Source of the DNA: Eulemur rufifrons
Lineage: Eukaryota; Chordata; Mammalia; Primates; Lemuridae
Direction of reading: 5' to 3'
NCBI RefSeq assembly: GCF_041146395.1
Contig: NC_090995.1
Location: 11,262,501-11,326,500, forward strand
DNA length: 64,000 nt
Below are positions 12,241 through 24,799 of the stretch, one piece after another. Below the pieces are notes generated by a model. It was not told the DNA's origin. It worked only from the letters and a program-made list of their open reading frames with translations, and did not search any database. The number at the start of each line of letters is the position of its first letter. Within the stretch, counting starts at the first letter, position 1. A program made the translations under genes and the position numbers.

Positions 12241-12924
12241 GTGGAAGTTTCACTAGGTTTTTATGCTTATTTCTCTGTACTGAATCACTGTAAATGGTAT
12301 CTCGGTTCAGTCATCCCTGATGGATTGGGGTCAAATCTTACATGGTTAAGAGGTTGCCTCTCTAGATTGTTTCCGTGGGTCTTTTCACTAACTGCCTTAA
12401 AGGCAGTCATTCTTCTGTTTAAAAGGCACATTTGAAAAAAATAGTATTAAGGCTAAGGAATTTTAATGCTATGGAGAAGAATGCCTGGAAGTTTGTGCAG
12501 CTAAGTCAGTCACAAAGTTATTTTCCTTCTATAGAGTTTCTGTAAGAAAGATTTTTCTTTTTATAACTCTTGCAAATGAAAAGAACATTCATGGAAGAGC
12601 AGAGACATACCGAATGTGAAGGGAAGAAGACGGGAGAATGACAGACGTTGAGGATAAGAGAGGCTGAGTGTAAAATTTTTCTAAGAAAAATAATGGAAAC
12701 TAAGTCTGCTACATTTACAGATAAGATGGCATCTTTTGTACTTTAGGAACTAGTCTTCGATTCTCCTTTCTTCCTACAAAAAATCCCATTATTTACTTAA
12801 TAAGCTAAGATGAAGTATTAATCAAAGAAGACATCTGAAATCATTATTATCACCATTATCTCTTAAAAAATGTGAAAACAAAACAAGTTCATGCAAGTAT
12901 AAGGTTGTTAAGATAATCTAAGGT
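12241..12924. other. Non-coding stretch
   Basis: No supported gene or repeat. The plus frame 12241-12435 begins in the tail end of the L1-like region and has no recognised domain. Confidence 0.5.
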
Positions 12925-13260
12925 AAAGGTTGCATACTGGTGGCCCATGGTGTATTTGGCCTGCAGACATGTTTTGTTTCGCCTACAAGGCAATGGCCCA
13001 GGCACCGCGGTGGCAAAGTATGAATTTGTGACCAACATTTACAAATTAATAGACTTCACAAATTGGAGAGATTTCATATAAAAATCTTGGAGAAAAAAAT
13101 TAGGAGATGTGGCAGTGCTCAACGGGGCGTAGCAGCTACCTACTTCAGCTAGGTCTGAGCTCTTTAGCGCATTAGTTTCTATCACTCACTATTGTTTTCC
13201 TACCCTCTAAACCGTCCCAGGCTGTTTTTTGCCCCTACATGCATTTAGGCTAATGGCATT
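12925..13260. mobile_element. hAT-type DNA transposon fragment
   Basis: The text 'ggttgcatactggtggccca' and 'tttggcctgcagacatgttt' is the degraded form of the hAT/Charlie-type ends that read 'caaactggtggcccgcgggcc'. The rest is decayed. Family not assigned. Confidence 0.5.
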
Positions 13261-13307
13261 TCATCTAGGTATATATAATAATATCCTAACAAATTAATCT
13301 TTTTTAG

Positions 13308-13950
<643 letters not shown>

Positions 13951-15104
13951 ATATTTTTAGCTTAGAGAAAAACTGCATAAAAGCACAACCAAAGTATCAA
14001 ATTTCTTCAAAGGGGAGATAAGATTCCTAGAAAAATGCCTTGAAAGAGTACTCATTTTCTACCATTAGCAGAAAAGCTATCTTTGGGGCACATTTTAAAC
14101 TACAGATTCCTGGAGACACAGGAAGTATCCCAGAATGTTTATTTTTAACAAATTCATAGGTAATTCGGATACAGTTCACACCTGGAAACCTCAATCTACC
14201 CCACCTTTTGCCTGTGTTTCAAAAGGTATACATACAATGAAGCTTAATTACAGAAGCTAAAATAATGTTATTAGAAAATTATGTTCCGGTATACCTTTCT
14301 TCTCAATGCATTCTATTTAAGCAAGAAAAAATATCTGAACTTTACATCCATAAAAGTAACTCCATATTTAGTCTTCAGTATTTATGCTTAAGCCAAGAAA
14401 ACTAGGACAAACATTTTTAAAAAATTCTATACACCTAAATTTTTGCACCCAGCACTCTGTAAAATGACAAAATTGAAATAGTTCCCCTTCCAACCATAAA
14501 ATCATCCAACTTCGGTTGTACTCAATATTTGTCAACTCCAGTTAGAAGAAATTTTTCAACTTAAAACAGGATAATAAATAGTGCTAAGACATCCAAGTTT
14601 GCTTTTACTAACAGATTTTTAATTGCTAATAAAAGAAGGGGATTAACAGGTCAAAAGTGGGAGAAATGCTTGACTAATGAGGTAATTTGAGGGAAAAAAA
14701 AAAAAAAGAAAACCAGAAAAATGAAGTTGTGCTATTTAATAGATAAAAAAGGAAGACTTTATCTGTACAAACTTTTTTCAAAAGCCAAGAACTTTTTAGC
14801 ATCCTAAGAGGGTACATACAAAGTTTCACATTGAGAAAGACTAAAACATCAGTTTGCCATGTCTTTAATGTTTCCACCTGGCTTTGGTGACACTACTGAA
14901 AATGAAAGATACAGAAAAGCACGTTAGGGAAGGGATCTGGAGATAAGAGTAGAAAGATGACTTGCTTTTCAATCTTTGTACATTTTGAACCTTGTACAAT
15001 ATACAACTTGTAATCTAAAAAATAAGATACTTAAGAATGATAAAACAAACATTATCTGCTATAAAAACTGAAGCCTGCATAACTCATCCCCTTCAGAGGA
15101 CAAT
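13951..15104. other. Non-coding stretch
   Basis: A+T-rich sequence without recognised repeat or gene. The minus frame 14674-14877 begins in poly-A and has no family I know. Confidence 0.5.
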
Positions 15105-15281
15105 AAAGCCGTTTCTTTTTATTTATTTTTTTTATTTATTTTTTTTATTTCAGATTATGGGGGTACAAACGTTTAGGTTATATATATTGCCCATGCCCTC
15201 CTATCCCCCTGAGTCAGAGCTTCAAGCGTGTCCATCCCCCAGACAGCGCGCATCGCACTCATCATGTAAAAGCTGTTTCTT
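15105..15281 (-). mobile_element. 5'-truncated L1 3' end
   Basis: About 150 bp (15118-15268) of an antisense L1 3' UTR: T-rich tail with TTTA units, then 'cagattatgggggtacaaac' and 'atatattgcccatgccctcc', which I associate with the 3' UTR of younger primate L1s in lemurs. Target duplications aaagccgtttctt (15105-15117) and aaagctgtttctt (15269-15281) differ at one base. The plus frame at 15037-15336 spans this insertion and is not a gene. Confidence 0.88.
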
Positions 15282-15794
15282 AATAAAAGACCTGTATGAT
15301 CATCTAAACAATCTGCATGGAGATAATGATATATAACTCTTAAGTGAAAAAAAAATGTGAAGACAGTTGCGGGAAAGGGTTAGTAGTGATTTTAATTTTG
15401 TCTCAAAGAACTCCAGGGTACAAATTTCACATCTCCAAAAAGAGCAAATGTCAACCCATTATACAGTGAATGAATTTTAAAACCATATGATAAACTAAAA
15501 TTTAGAAACTTTTGTAGTTCTTCTATCAGGCACAGTTGTATTCCACCACATACAAAGGATCTAACCCTACTGAAAGAGTTGATTCAAAGGAGAAGAAAAG
15601 AAACTTTGTTAGCAGTCACCAACAGTTTGGAGCTCTGTAAATAACAGCTGTCAACCAAATCAAAGGAAAATTTTTAAATGCACTAAGCAAGGAATGGATA
15701 CTTGGTCATAAACTATTCTTAATGACAACACCTTAATAAAATCATTACTTCCAACTCTGAACTAAAAGTTATAAATGATTTTCACTGTTAAAAT

Positions 15795-15975
15795 ACCTAG
15801 TGGGTAGTGTTTAGGCACATAGGCTTTGGAACAAGATTGCCTAGATGCACTTACTGTCTATATTACCTTGGACAAGTTAATTAATCTAACTCCACCCTTA
15901 GTTTCCATTATCTGTAAAAAGGAAGTTAATACAATTTACCATAAAGTTGTTTTGAGGAATTAAACAACTTTAGCC
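15795..15975 (+). mobile_element. MIR SINE
   Basis: MIR head and core: 'ataggctttggaacaagatt', 'attaccttggacaagttaat', 'gtttccattatctgtaaaaa' and 'aagttgttttgaggaattaa'. Confidence 0.88.
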
Positions 15976-16498
15976 ATCTTGACTGTACCATTTGCTAGTC
16001 TGGGCAGTGCAGGGCACGACACGTGGCCCAGCATTCCCCAGCTGTACACTAGCTGCCTCCAAGAGAGCTGCCTCTTTCTTCATTTTAATTGAAATTATAC
16101 TTCTTATCACTCACCTTTCTAAAACATGAATAGATATATTATTTAATTAAAGCAAGCCCCCTCTCAAAGAATGGAAATGTGCTACTACAAAGGATATTTA
16201 AAACAATATACCATATGTTCTAAAAGTAATTCTAAAACTGGAGTTGTAGTGTTCTCAACATGAGTAGTTTGAAGAAAATGACATTCATTTTACAAGTTCT
16301 AATAAGTGTATAAAAATCAGGTACATGTCACGTATATCAACAAGCCCAAGTAATGTGTGGAAGAAACATATAGCCCAAGAAAAAAAGTAGGGCCATAAAC
16401 TTTGAAACCATAAAAAACCATATTGAAGTTCATATACTACCTGTATCTAATGTTAAAAAAAACTTGTATAAATCAAATATAAGTATACCAAAAATAGT

Positions 16499-16757
16499 AA
16501 CAGCTAATAGTTATTAAACACATAGTATGTATTAAGCACTATTGTAAATGCTTTATGTGTATTAACTCTTGGTCCTCACAACAACCCCATAAAATAGGCC
16601 TGGTTATTATACTCATTTTGAAGATGAGAAAAAAGCAAGGTTAAGTAACTTGGACAAGGTCACAGAGCTAATAAATTATAGAGTCAAAAATCAAAACCCA
16701 GGCATCCTGGTTCTAAGTCTATGCTTTAAATACCATGCTATGCTGTCTCTCTAAACC
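16499..16757 (+). mobile_element. MIR SINE, nearly full length
   Basis: Well-kept MIR: 'tattaagcactattgtaaat', 'cctcacaacaaccccataaa', 'attttgaagatgagaaaaaa', 'ggtcacagagctaataaatt' and 'taccatgctatgctgtctct'. Confidence 0.93.
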
Positions 16758-16989
16758 AAATGGTAGTGGTCAACACCATACCAGCAGCATCTATTGAATA
16801 AAACCAAATCATCTATATATATTTAGATAGGTACCTATGTGTCTATGAAGTTTCACAAGGCAATTTTACATATTATTTAATTTTATCTTTGCAGGTATTC
16901 TGTCGAATACATCCTGCCAATAGCTTGGTTTATTCAGCCTTAACTCAGATGATGAAAGCTATGTGGCCAAAAATTGTTCCACTAAGTCT

Positions 16990-17075
16990 GCTGTCTTGAA
17001 AATGTGTCCTTTTTGTGCATCACTAGTGCCTAACAGAGTACCTGGCAAAGAGTAGGAATTGATGAATAAAATAAA
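16990..17075 (+). mobile_element. L2/MIR-type 3' tail fragment
   Basis: 'gtgcctaacagagtacctgg' followed by 'gagtaggaattgatgaataa' has the form of the L2/MIR 3' end. Confidence 0.55.
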
Positions 17076-17933
17076 GAATAGTGAAAAAGGAAACTGAGTG
17101 TAAGAATGGGGTTAGATCAGCCCAGATTCATAATTATAGATTCATCTAGAAAACATTCAAATGATGTGGCTTATTTACAGTGATTCTTTAGTATTCCTGT
17201 AGGTGGAAGAACAGTATTATTCATTTTTCAATTAAATCTTAGTATCTCAATACAATCTTAAAGTTCCTTTGAAGTTAGAAGAAGGCTTATTGTACTAATA
17301 TAAACATTAAGAAAGATTCAGATGAAATCTTATTTTAAAAACATAGTTCAGTTTGGTCTTTAGTCCATAAGTGTGATATATTACATGACCACATTAAAAT
17401 AATCCTTGTTATTTAAAAATTCAAAGAAATTCTCATTAAAATTTAAGATTCTAGATTTGTCATAGTAGCTCTAAGAATTATATGATATAAACTATGAACA
17501 TAGGCGAATATGTTGACGTGAATTATAACTGAAGTTATAGTATTGTTGGGCACTATGCAATAACACATATCTTATTTTTCATTTCTATACTCCTTAAAGC
17601 AATACCAGAATTTCACAGCTCCAATTGAACTCAATTACATGCAGTTACGATACAGTTTATTTAATTTAGATCTAATAACGGAACATTCCTGAACTAAAGT
17701 TTCCATTACATTTGTTGTATTAATTTTTATTTTTAATTTTTAGGTTTAAAAAGAAACACCTATCCCAGCTTTCATGAAGAACAGCCTCAAATATATTAAT
17801 ATATTTCAGCCTTGGTAAATTTACATACATTACTAAAAAATTGAGATATGTTACATATGAATCATTGCTCTAAGCTCATTCCTTGATCTAGGCATAGAAA
17901 CCAGCATAAAAATAAAATTAAAATGGATTGTAT

Positions 17934-18280
17934 GGCCCGGAGTGGTGGCTCATGCCTGTCGTCCTACCACTCTGGGAGGCGGAAGCAGGAGGATCGCTTG
18001 AGCTCAGGAGTTCGAGACCAGCCTGAGCAAGAGCGAGACCCCCGTCTCTACTAAAAATAGAAAGAAATTATCTGGCCAACTAAAATATATATAGAAAAAC
18101 TTAGCCAGGCATGGTGGCGCATGCCTGTAGTCCTAGCTACTCAGGAGGCTGAGGCAAGAGGATTGCTTGAGCCCAGGAGTTTGAGGTTGTTCTGAGCTAG
18201 GCTGACACCACGGCACTCTAGCCCCGGCAACAGAGTGAGACTCTGTCTCAAAACAAATAAATAAATAAATAAAGAAAACA
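17934..18280 (+). mobile_element. Lemur-type Alu
   Basis: Sense Alu with both arms, the lemur linker block ('ctggccaactaaaatatata' near 18073) and a tail of AAAT units at 18251-18280. Flanks show a weak target duplication (gattgtat / gattgcgt). Confidence 0.95.
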
Positions 18281-19734
18281 GATTGCGTAAAGGATAAATT
18301 TAATCAATATTATGTTTAAATAATTCCAGGAAATTATATCTCAGTTCAAGTCAGGAATATGAAAGACGGTGAGGAAGGAATTCATCTATCATTCAAAAGT
18401 GAAATTCATGTCCCGAAATACTGATTATTTCTTCTCATTTCAAATATTGAATTATATATATGTTTCAGAAGAAATATTTAGCTATACTAAGACCTGAAAC
18501 AATTTGTTAATTTTTAAAATTACACTTTTCTAGAAGAAGCAAAATAGTATTTACATGGTGCTAAGAGAAACTTAATTTCTTAAAAGGATTCACTTATTTA
18601 AAAACATTCTCAGGCTACATCTTTTTCTAAGAACAAAACAAAACACAACTTTGAATGTCTTTACAACAATGTAATTATACAATCATTCTAACCTTAAGTT
18701 ATTCAACAAGTATGTTTCATTTTTGTTCCATAGACCACATTACAACTAAGTGGAAAAGCATTAAAACATGAAAATGATATTGTACACAAAACATTCCACC
18801 AGGCTTCCTTTTAACATGTTCCATTGCAAATTTGTCTGATCTAAGTAGGTAAAAAAGCATGTATTTATGTAAAAAGAAATGTACCATCTACAAAGAATAT
18901 TTTTAATTGAAATTAATTTTTGTTCTCAACTCTACTCAGAGCATACTAAATCAATAAAACTTTGATTAAAGGACATTTTTCTTAGGCGTGTTAATGAGGA
19001 GGTTTAGGACGAACTTCATAGTACAGTTTCTTCTATGCTGTGCATTAGTAGTGAACAAGTGGCAAACACCATTAAATCAGATGACACTGACACAGTTTTA
19101 GCTTCCAACCATCTGAAATTTTTTAGGAAACTCATTTTTTTTCAAGGGGGTATGTGGGGAAAAAAATAAAATTTCTCTTGCATCTGTATACTCACGTTAA
19201 AATTAACAAGACAGTTTCTGTTGAAAAACCATCTCATTTGATAACTAAGGGTCTCCATATGTAAAAGAAAAAAAGAAAAACTATCTTTGCCAAAAAGGAA
19301 AGCCTTAATCAAATCTCAGCACTGGAGTTGAAATAATGACTATTTCTATCTTCAGTGTTTTGGGACATCACATTATCAGACCTGAAACTTCTGTAGTATA
19401 TAAGGGCAATTAAGCCTTTAGATCCAGAACATACCACGATAAGTAATAAAAACAAGGACACTAAATTTGCTCTTCTCAGTTAACTTTGAAAAGGAAAACA
19501 TCATGACTAGATACAAAAGACTGAGGAAATAGGTAATGTATCAGAAATATGGTATTTCTCATGACTTTAAAGAAATCACTTTCAAAAATAACACTTTATA
19601 AATTTTTAATCACAAATCTGAAGGAAATGACTTAATAAGAGGAATTATGCATATATTCCGTTTCAGATGACAGGAAACTGGTATACAAATTTCAAAACCT
19701 CTAAGCAGTACAGAACTTTCTGTGATGAGGAAAT
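18281..19734. other. Non-coding stretch
   Basis: A+T-rich, no recognised gene or repeat. Confidence 0.5.
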
Positions 19735-19915
19735 GTTCCGTTTTAGGCTGTTTGATACAGTAGCTAATAGATACAAGTGGCTACTGAGCACTTACAATAC
19801 GGTCACTGGGAATAAGGAATAGCATTTTAAATTGTATCTAATTAAAATACAAATTTAAATGCCCATATATGGCTAGGGATACTACACTGAACAGTACAGC
19901 TCTAGGGAACTGGAA
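19735..19915. mobile_element. hAT-like MITE
   Basis: 'caagtggctactgagcactt' near 19777 and a degraded A/T core ending 'gaacagtacagctct' match the short hAT-type elements that end in 'gctgtccaatac'. Same general group as the fragment at 2685-2805. Confidence 0.6.
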
Positions 19916-20117
19916 AGAAATATTTGTACCTTAAATTTTGATCCAAATAGTAAAAAGTCCTATAGATGGGCATAGTATATAGATGATTCTGAGACATATA
20001 TATTTTTTAAAATTCTTGTGATTTATATAGAGGAAAGGACTATAATACAACATAAAAAAATGCTGCTGCATTTGTGGGAACTAAATTGTCTATATTCAGC
20101 TTCTAGTGGGGTTTAGA

Positions 20118-20296
20118 ACATTGGTTCCCAAGTTGGCTCCACGTTATAATTTAAGTTCTTAAGGAGCTTCTAAAAATATGAATGCCTGGGTCTCACTCCC
20201 CCAAGATTCCGGTTTAATTGGTTTGGTTTGAGGCCTGGGCATAAAGATTATTAAAAGCTACCTGATTCTAAGTACAGCCAGAGCTGAATACCACTA
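20118..20296 (+). mobile_element. MER5-like hAT MITE
   Basis: 'cattggttcccaagttggct' start, 'gcctgggtctcactccccca', 'ttgaggcctgggcataaaga' and 'gagctgaataccact' end follow the MER5A plan of a short Charlie-type element. Confidence 0.8.
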
Positions 20297-20579
20297 AACT
20301 AGAAAAAAACTAAGAAACTGTTTATTAAGCACAGATGACATTTCTTGGCCAGTAGGTGAAGAGGGCCTTTTGACAACTCACATTCAAGTAAAAACCCCTG
20401 AAGGCTAAATATGAGTTACACATGCTACATATTTAGGAATGATCTGAGTAGAAAGTCATAAGTTTTTGTGATTGTTGAATGTTATTTAATTTTGTAAAAG
20501 AGATTAGCCAAGAAGGAAGCAAACTAAAAATTGAGTGTCAACTTGCACTTGCCACTTTTGCAAAGATTATTTAACTTCA

Positions 20580-20690
20580 TCCTCAAAATATCTTGGGAGG
20601 TAGATACATATTATTACATTATTTACAGATGGGCAAAGTAAACTTAAAGAAGGTCTCTAGGACTTAGACACACGTTTGTCAGACAATAAA
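20580..20690 (+). mobile_element. MIR fragment
   Basis: 'ttgggaggtagatacatatt' and 'atttacagatgggcaaagta' are the MIR core. Confidence 0.65.
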
Positions 20691-20699
20691 AGTCCTCCA

Positions 20700-21760
20700 C
20701 ATTTTTTATACTATTGCAGAAGGATTCTCTTTGAGGCTGCTGGTTTCAGGTAATTTTCACACTTTACCAGTGTGAAAACATAATGAAACAAAATAGAAAT
20801 AGGAAAAAAGCAGGATTCGATGGCAGAGCACAGGATAAGGCAAAGACATTTAACAGGTACTTGGACCAGTTCCCAGTTCCTATATTTCCTATGCATCTGA
20901 TAGCAAACTCTGGGGAAAACATGTTAAGTTTATGGTTCAAATAAATCTACACCAGCCTATACTAGATCATTCAGGAGTTACTATCTTTTTATCCTAAAGA
21001 ATTAAACAATTGGTCTCCTACTGCCTCACAAACTATTAGTGATAGTTACACATTCTTAAGAAGAGGGTTGGGAATAACATGCTTTTGCACCCGGCCTGAC
21101 ACCAAACCAGAATAAGATAAGGGAAGGTTTATAAAGATGTTTTTTCATTTTTCCACTAAACTCAAAGGATTATTAGAACTTCTCTTCCCAAAGCAGTTTT
21201 GATTTATGTGATGTATTTACAGCAAGCATGGAACTTTTAACTTTAATTTAGAACATTAAAAGTCCTATATTAATTTACTCATTAAAAGCTAGCCTTTAAA
21301 AATCTAGTTGCTGAGTTGCTGGACCCATTTTAACTTTCAAATTAAAAGAGAAAGATTTTTTCAGAAAAAAACAAGGGAAATCAAGAGCAACAGATCCTCA
21401 CTCTTCCCGTCAGCACTGATCCTTCTATCCTGAGACCCAAAATCTATCTTTTCTCCTTTCTTAGGCTCCTACCTTGTAAAGTGACATTAACTCAAATGAG
21501 TCACACTTGGTTCATCAGACCAACAGGAGAACACTTTCAGTGGCTCACAGTTCTTCCAAAGCATATTCCAAAATAAGAATATGTTGACAAGAGTAATTCC
21601 TAAATGCACTGGCTTGGAGTACGCCTGTGTTTGTTTTCAATTTCAAACGGTATTAACTATAATTTAATTATATTATAAAAAATGTTTTGTAGTTTGTTTT
21701 TTTTTTAAATTACACACTGTGTCAAAAGAAGATGAGAAATAAAAAGAAATAGTCATAGTA
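20700..21760. other. Non-coding stretch left of the candidate exon
   Basis: No recognised repeat. If the minus-strand transcript from the CpG island is real, this would be its downstream intron or 3' part. The minus frame 20711-20896 has no recognised homology. Confidence 0.4.
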
Positions 21761-21767
21761 GTTTAAC

Positions 21768-21879
21768 CCTTATAGTCCTTTTCTCCAGTATGTTTGGAGC
21801 CGTGCAATAAGATGAGCTGGAAAAATATACACTCGATTGACATGCGAGAAGCCACAATGCTTCCCCATCCAATCCTTAA
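21768..21879 (-). other. Candidate minus-strand exon holding copy A of the 73-bp duplication
   Basis: Seen on the minus strand: a pyrimidine-biased tract ends in 'ccacctttgacag', a plausible 3' splice site, then an open frame starting GTT AAG GAT TGG ATG GGG and running 36 codons to a TAA (begins VKDWMGKHCGFSHVNRVYIF). I do not recognise this peptide as a known domain. The frame is short enough to be chance, and no matching donor is needed if it is a terminal exon. The nearest minus-strand donor that could splice to it is at 23865/23864 in the CpG island. It could equally be a non-coding exon, or nothing. Confidence 0.25.
21801..21873. repeat. 73-bp perfect direct duplication, copy A
   Basis: The 73 bases from cgtgcaataagatgagct to ttccccatccaat are identical, with no mismatch, to 23047-23119. 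Flanks differ at once on both sides (ggagc before, ccttaac after). There is no A-tail, target duplication or terminal repeat. Confidence 0.98.
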
Positions 21880-22779
21880 CCTGTCAAAGGTGGAACAAAG
21901 CAAGACCTTTTTCTCCTAATAATAAATAAAGGATGCATCAATTCCATTCATTTAAAGATGAACACCTATTATCTATATCTACCCAAAACAACTGATTAGC
22001 CAATTCTCATACTCACATCCTGCATTTAGGAGGCATCCCTCCAAAAACAAACAAAAACCAAACAAACAAAAAAACAAGAGCAATATAAGTTTTACAGCTT
22101 TTGACCCTTATCATAGTATTAAAATCTATCCTTTAAATTGACACTGGTTTGAGTGGTTTTGTGTGTGTGTGTTTATTACTTGCATCGGGAAAAGCTATTT
22201 ATATTTTTGGATGCTAGTAATCATCCTCCAAAATGTAAGCAGGCTTTACATGCAAGTAAAAATTTTGGTTGGACAAATGTAAATTCAAAGATAAACCTAC
22301 ATGATGGTAAAGGAAGTCATAATTCTCTAATTGTAAAAGTGAAAGACACTATGAAATTAGTCTTTTTTTCTTAACAACTAGCCCCAGATATTTTGTATTT
22401 TTAATTCCACCTTCCATCCTGTCCTTTCCCCACACATAAGCCCACAAAGCCTCTAGAACATCAAAGTTAGAACGCAATGTTATGAAAAAAGTATAATAAA
22501 CTTAGGATTGGATAGTCGTCAGTGAGCCTCTGTATGAATTTACTGAATCAATATATGCATGAACTTAATAAAAAAAATGCTCCTAGAGATATTAAAAGGA
22601 GAAATAATTTGTATCACAGCACTACCACAAGCAGCCAATGACATGAAGCAAGATTTCACCTGGACCCTGCCAAGCGAGTCATCAAGAATTTGGGAAAATA
22701 CCAACGCCTGTTTCATAATACAGCGACTTTTATTTTTTTTTTTTTCCAACCTTCAGTAAACTCTCTAGTTACAAATTTT

Positions 22780-22830
22780 AAAATCTTGCTGGGGGGCGGG
22801 GAAGGGGAGGGGGAAAAACAAAATCTTGCT
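22780..22830 (+). repeat. G-quadruplex motif between 11-bp direct repeats
   Basis: Four G-runs with loops of one or two bases (six G, C, four G, AA, four G, A, five G) occupy 22791-22813. The motif is flanked by the direct repeat aaaatcttgct at 22780-22790 and 22820-22830. It lies about 1.1 kb inside the putative minus-strand first intron. Short loops predict a stable quadruplex on the plus strand. Confidence 0.85.
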
Positions 22831-23046
22831 AATTAGTTCCCAGCGCCCTTCATCCCACGGATCAGGTGTCCTACATTTTGTTTAGGTCCCGCCTTGAAAA
22901 CAAACCCGATTGCCCCATTTTCTGAGAGGTAAACTCAGCTCCAGGCAGCTCCCTATGAAGTCACCGCGTTTGTTGTTTCAAAGATGCAATTAAACCCCAA
23001 AGACACAAGACTGTCGGAGAGATTAGTTGGAAGTGTAGAGTGGTGT

Positions 23047-23119
23047 CGTGCAATAAGATGAGCTGGAAAAATATACACTCGATTGACATGCGAGAAGCCA
23101 CAATGCTTCCCCATCCAAT
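23047..23119. repeat. 73-bp perfect direct duplication, copy B
   Basis: Identical to 21801-21873, same orientation, 1,246 bp away. Flanks are gtggtgt before and acgtctaagg after. The minus frame 22961-23173 (70 codons) runs through this copy in a different frame from the candidate exon at copy A. Confidence 0.98.
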
Positions 23120-23864
23120 ACGTCTAAGGTCAATGAAAACTGCATTGCTGTAAATCTCTCTTAGTGATATCACTCCCCATCCTCCCTTTCTCCATTATAT
23201 TCGCAACAGAAGAAAATTAAACTTCTGAAGACTTTTCTGGAGTTTGGTTTAACTTCAGCTTTCCAGCTTTCTGCACTTACACAACCAAGTGATCGGGGGG
23301 CAGAGGGTTAGAGCGTTAACCAAAGAGAAGAAAAGCAATAAAAGAGCTTGCATGGGCAGCGTGTCTTCCCCTGCCCCCTCTCCCCTCCTCTGCAAGGCCT
23401 TACACATACACATTCCTCGGGGCGGCCTCTAACCACACCATCTCCGCGATCATTTGCAGAAATTGGAAACAGACTCCGGCAGCCCTTCCCTTGGCACGCA
23501 CAGGGCAGAGCTGTGCAAGTCTGCTGGGGCAGTGTCACTCCCTATGACCCCCCAAGCTCTCACTCGCCCCCTCCGGGCTTTCATCCCGAGAATCCGGCTT
23601 TCCTCCGCGGAGGGGCCGGTCTACCTAATTAGCGGTGAAACTTCATCCCATTCTTCCCCGCTCCGGTCGCCCCGCCCCCACCCCGCCACCCACCAACACC
23701 CCGCCACCGAAACCAAAGAAAAGTTCCTTCCACCAGGGCAGGACGAGAGCTGGGCTCGGGGACTGGAGTCCGAGTAGAGAGAGGGGGAGGCCGGCGAGCG
23801 CGCCGCACTTTGTGTCGCACGTCTGCACACGCACTCCGGAGCCCGGGGCCGCTCCGGTCCTTAC

Positions 23865-24230
23865 CGGCTCGTCCGGAGATCGCGTCCTGCTACTGGCGCG
23901 CCGGGCGAGGGCCTCGGGGACGCGGCGTCGGGGCGTCGGGCCGCCGGCAGCCGCCGCGGGCGCCGAGAGCCACCACCTCTTCTCCCCCAAGCGGTTGCGG
24001 GCGTGGGCTGAAGGAGCTGGAGAAGGAGCCTGGTGAGGGAAAGAAGAAGAGCAGCATCTCCTCCTCCTCCTCCTCGCCTCGGAAACGCCCCTCCAGAGGC
24101 GACCCCGCCGACTGCCTGACCCCACAGCGCTCGCGCCCCCTCGCCGCCCTGCTGCGCCCCTCCGAGAGCTTCGCCCAAATCCCCAGGCGCGGACGGCTCA
24201 ACGCCTGCAGCACACTCTGAGCGCTGCCGA
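23865..24230 (-). other. Candidate first exon of a minus-strand gene (5' UTR)
   Basis: On the minus strand the CpG-rich sequence ends at 23865 in GAGCCG followed by GTAAGGACC, a good splice donor. Upstream is a GGA-repeat tract (from the plus-strand tcc repeats near 24058-24078) followed by ATGCTGCTCTTCTTC, a possible upstream ORF that stops before the donor. The right (5') boundary is a guess because no start site can be read from sequence. I cannot name the gene. Known analogues are long, GC-rich non-coding first exons of TATA-less genes. It could also be a divergent lncRNA. Confidence 0.4.
24058..24078. repeat. (TCC)n / (GGA)n trinucleotide repeat
   Basis: About six to seven units of tcc on the plus strand inside the CpG island, within the candidate minus-strand 5' UTR exon where it reads GGA. 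It encodes the run of Glu in one chance minus-strand frame. Confidence 0.9.
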
Positions 24231-24799
24231 GGTGACCGAGGCGGACCGGGGAGCTAGGGAGGGCGGCTCGCCAGCACGACGGTCTCTGGGGGCCGTGAGC
24301 ATGGTGTGTCACCCTCGCCTCAGCGCGGCCGCTGGAGCTTACTCGCACCGCTCGGGCTCCACCTCAGGCGGCCGCGCCGGCCCCGCCCCCCGGGCCTGTC
24401 ACTCAACCCTTCCCGGGCTCCGGGAGGACCACAGATCTTCCACCGGGAGCTCCCCTCGATCTCATTGGTCCGCCTTGGCTCCAGCCCCGCCCACTCCCTG
24501 AGGAAGAGGTCGCTGGGGAGACCGGCGCCCCGGTTCCCATGACAACCGGTGCCTTGGGCCTGGCTTTTCGCGTTCCTCTGACTAACCAGACGCTCAGGTT
24601 GATAGGCGCGCAACAAACTTCCTAACCCCTCGCCATGCGGACTCGTACTTTTAGGCCAAGTGGGAAATGCTGCCGACGGCACCCACGCTTCCAGCTTCAG
24701 AAACGTAACTTCATGACGCTGCGGAGTGAGGGGGAAAGTTAAAAATGCGTTAACTGCTCGCTCTACCCCTGTCAATCTAAATAGCCCCTCCCCCCTCGC

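Noticed and set aside
15037..15336. 99-codon plus frame
   Set aside because: Crosses a 5'-truncated antisense L1 with its tail and both target duplications.
23643..24348. Long Arg/Pro/Ala-rich frames on both strands (up to 160 codons)
   Set aside because: Mutually overlapping in all frames, with composition set by GC content; best explained as 5' UTR or promoter DNA.
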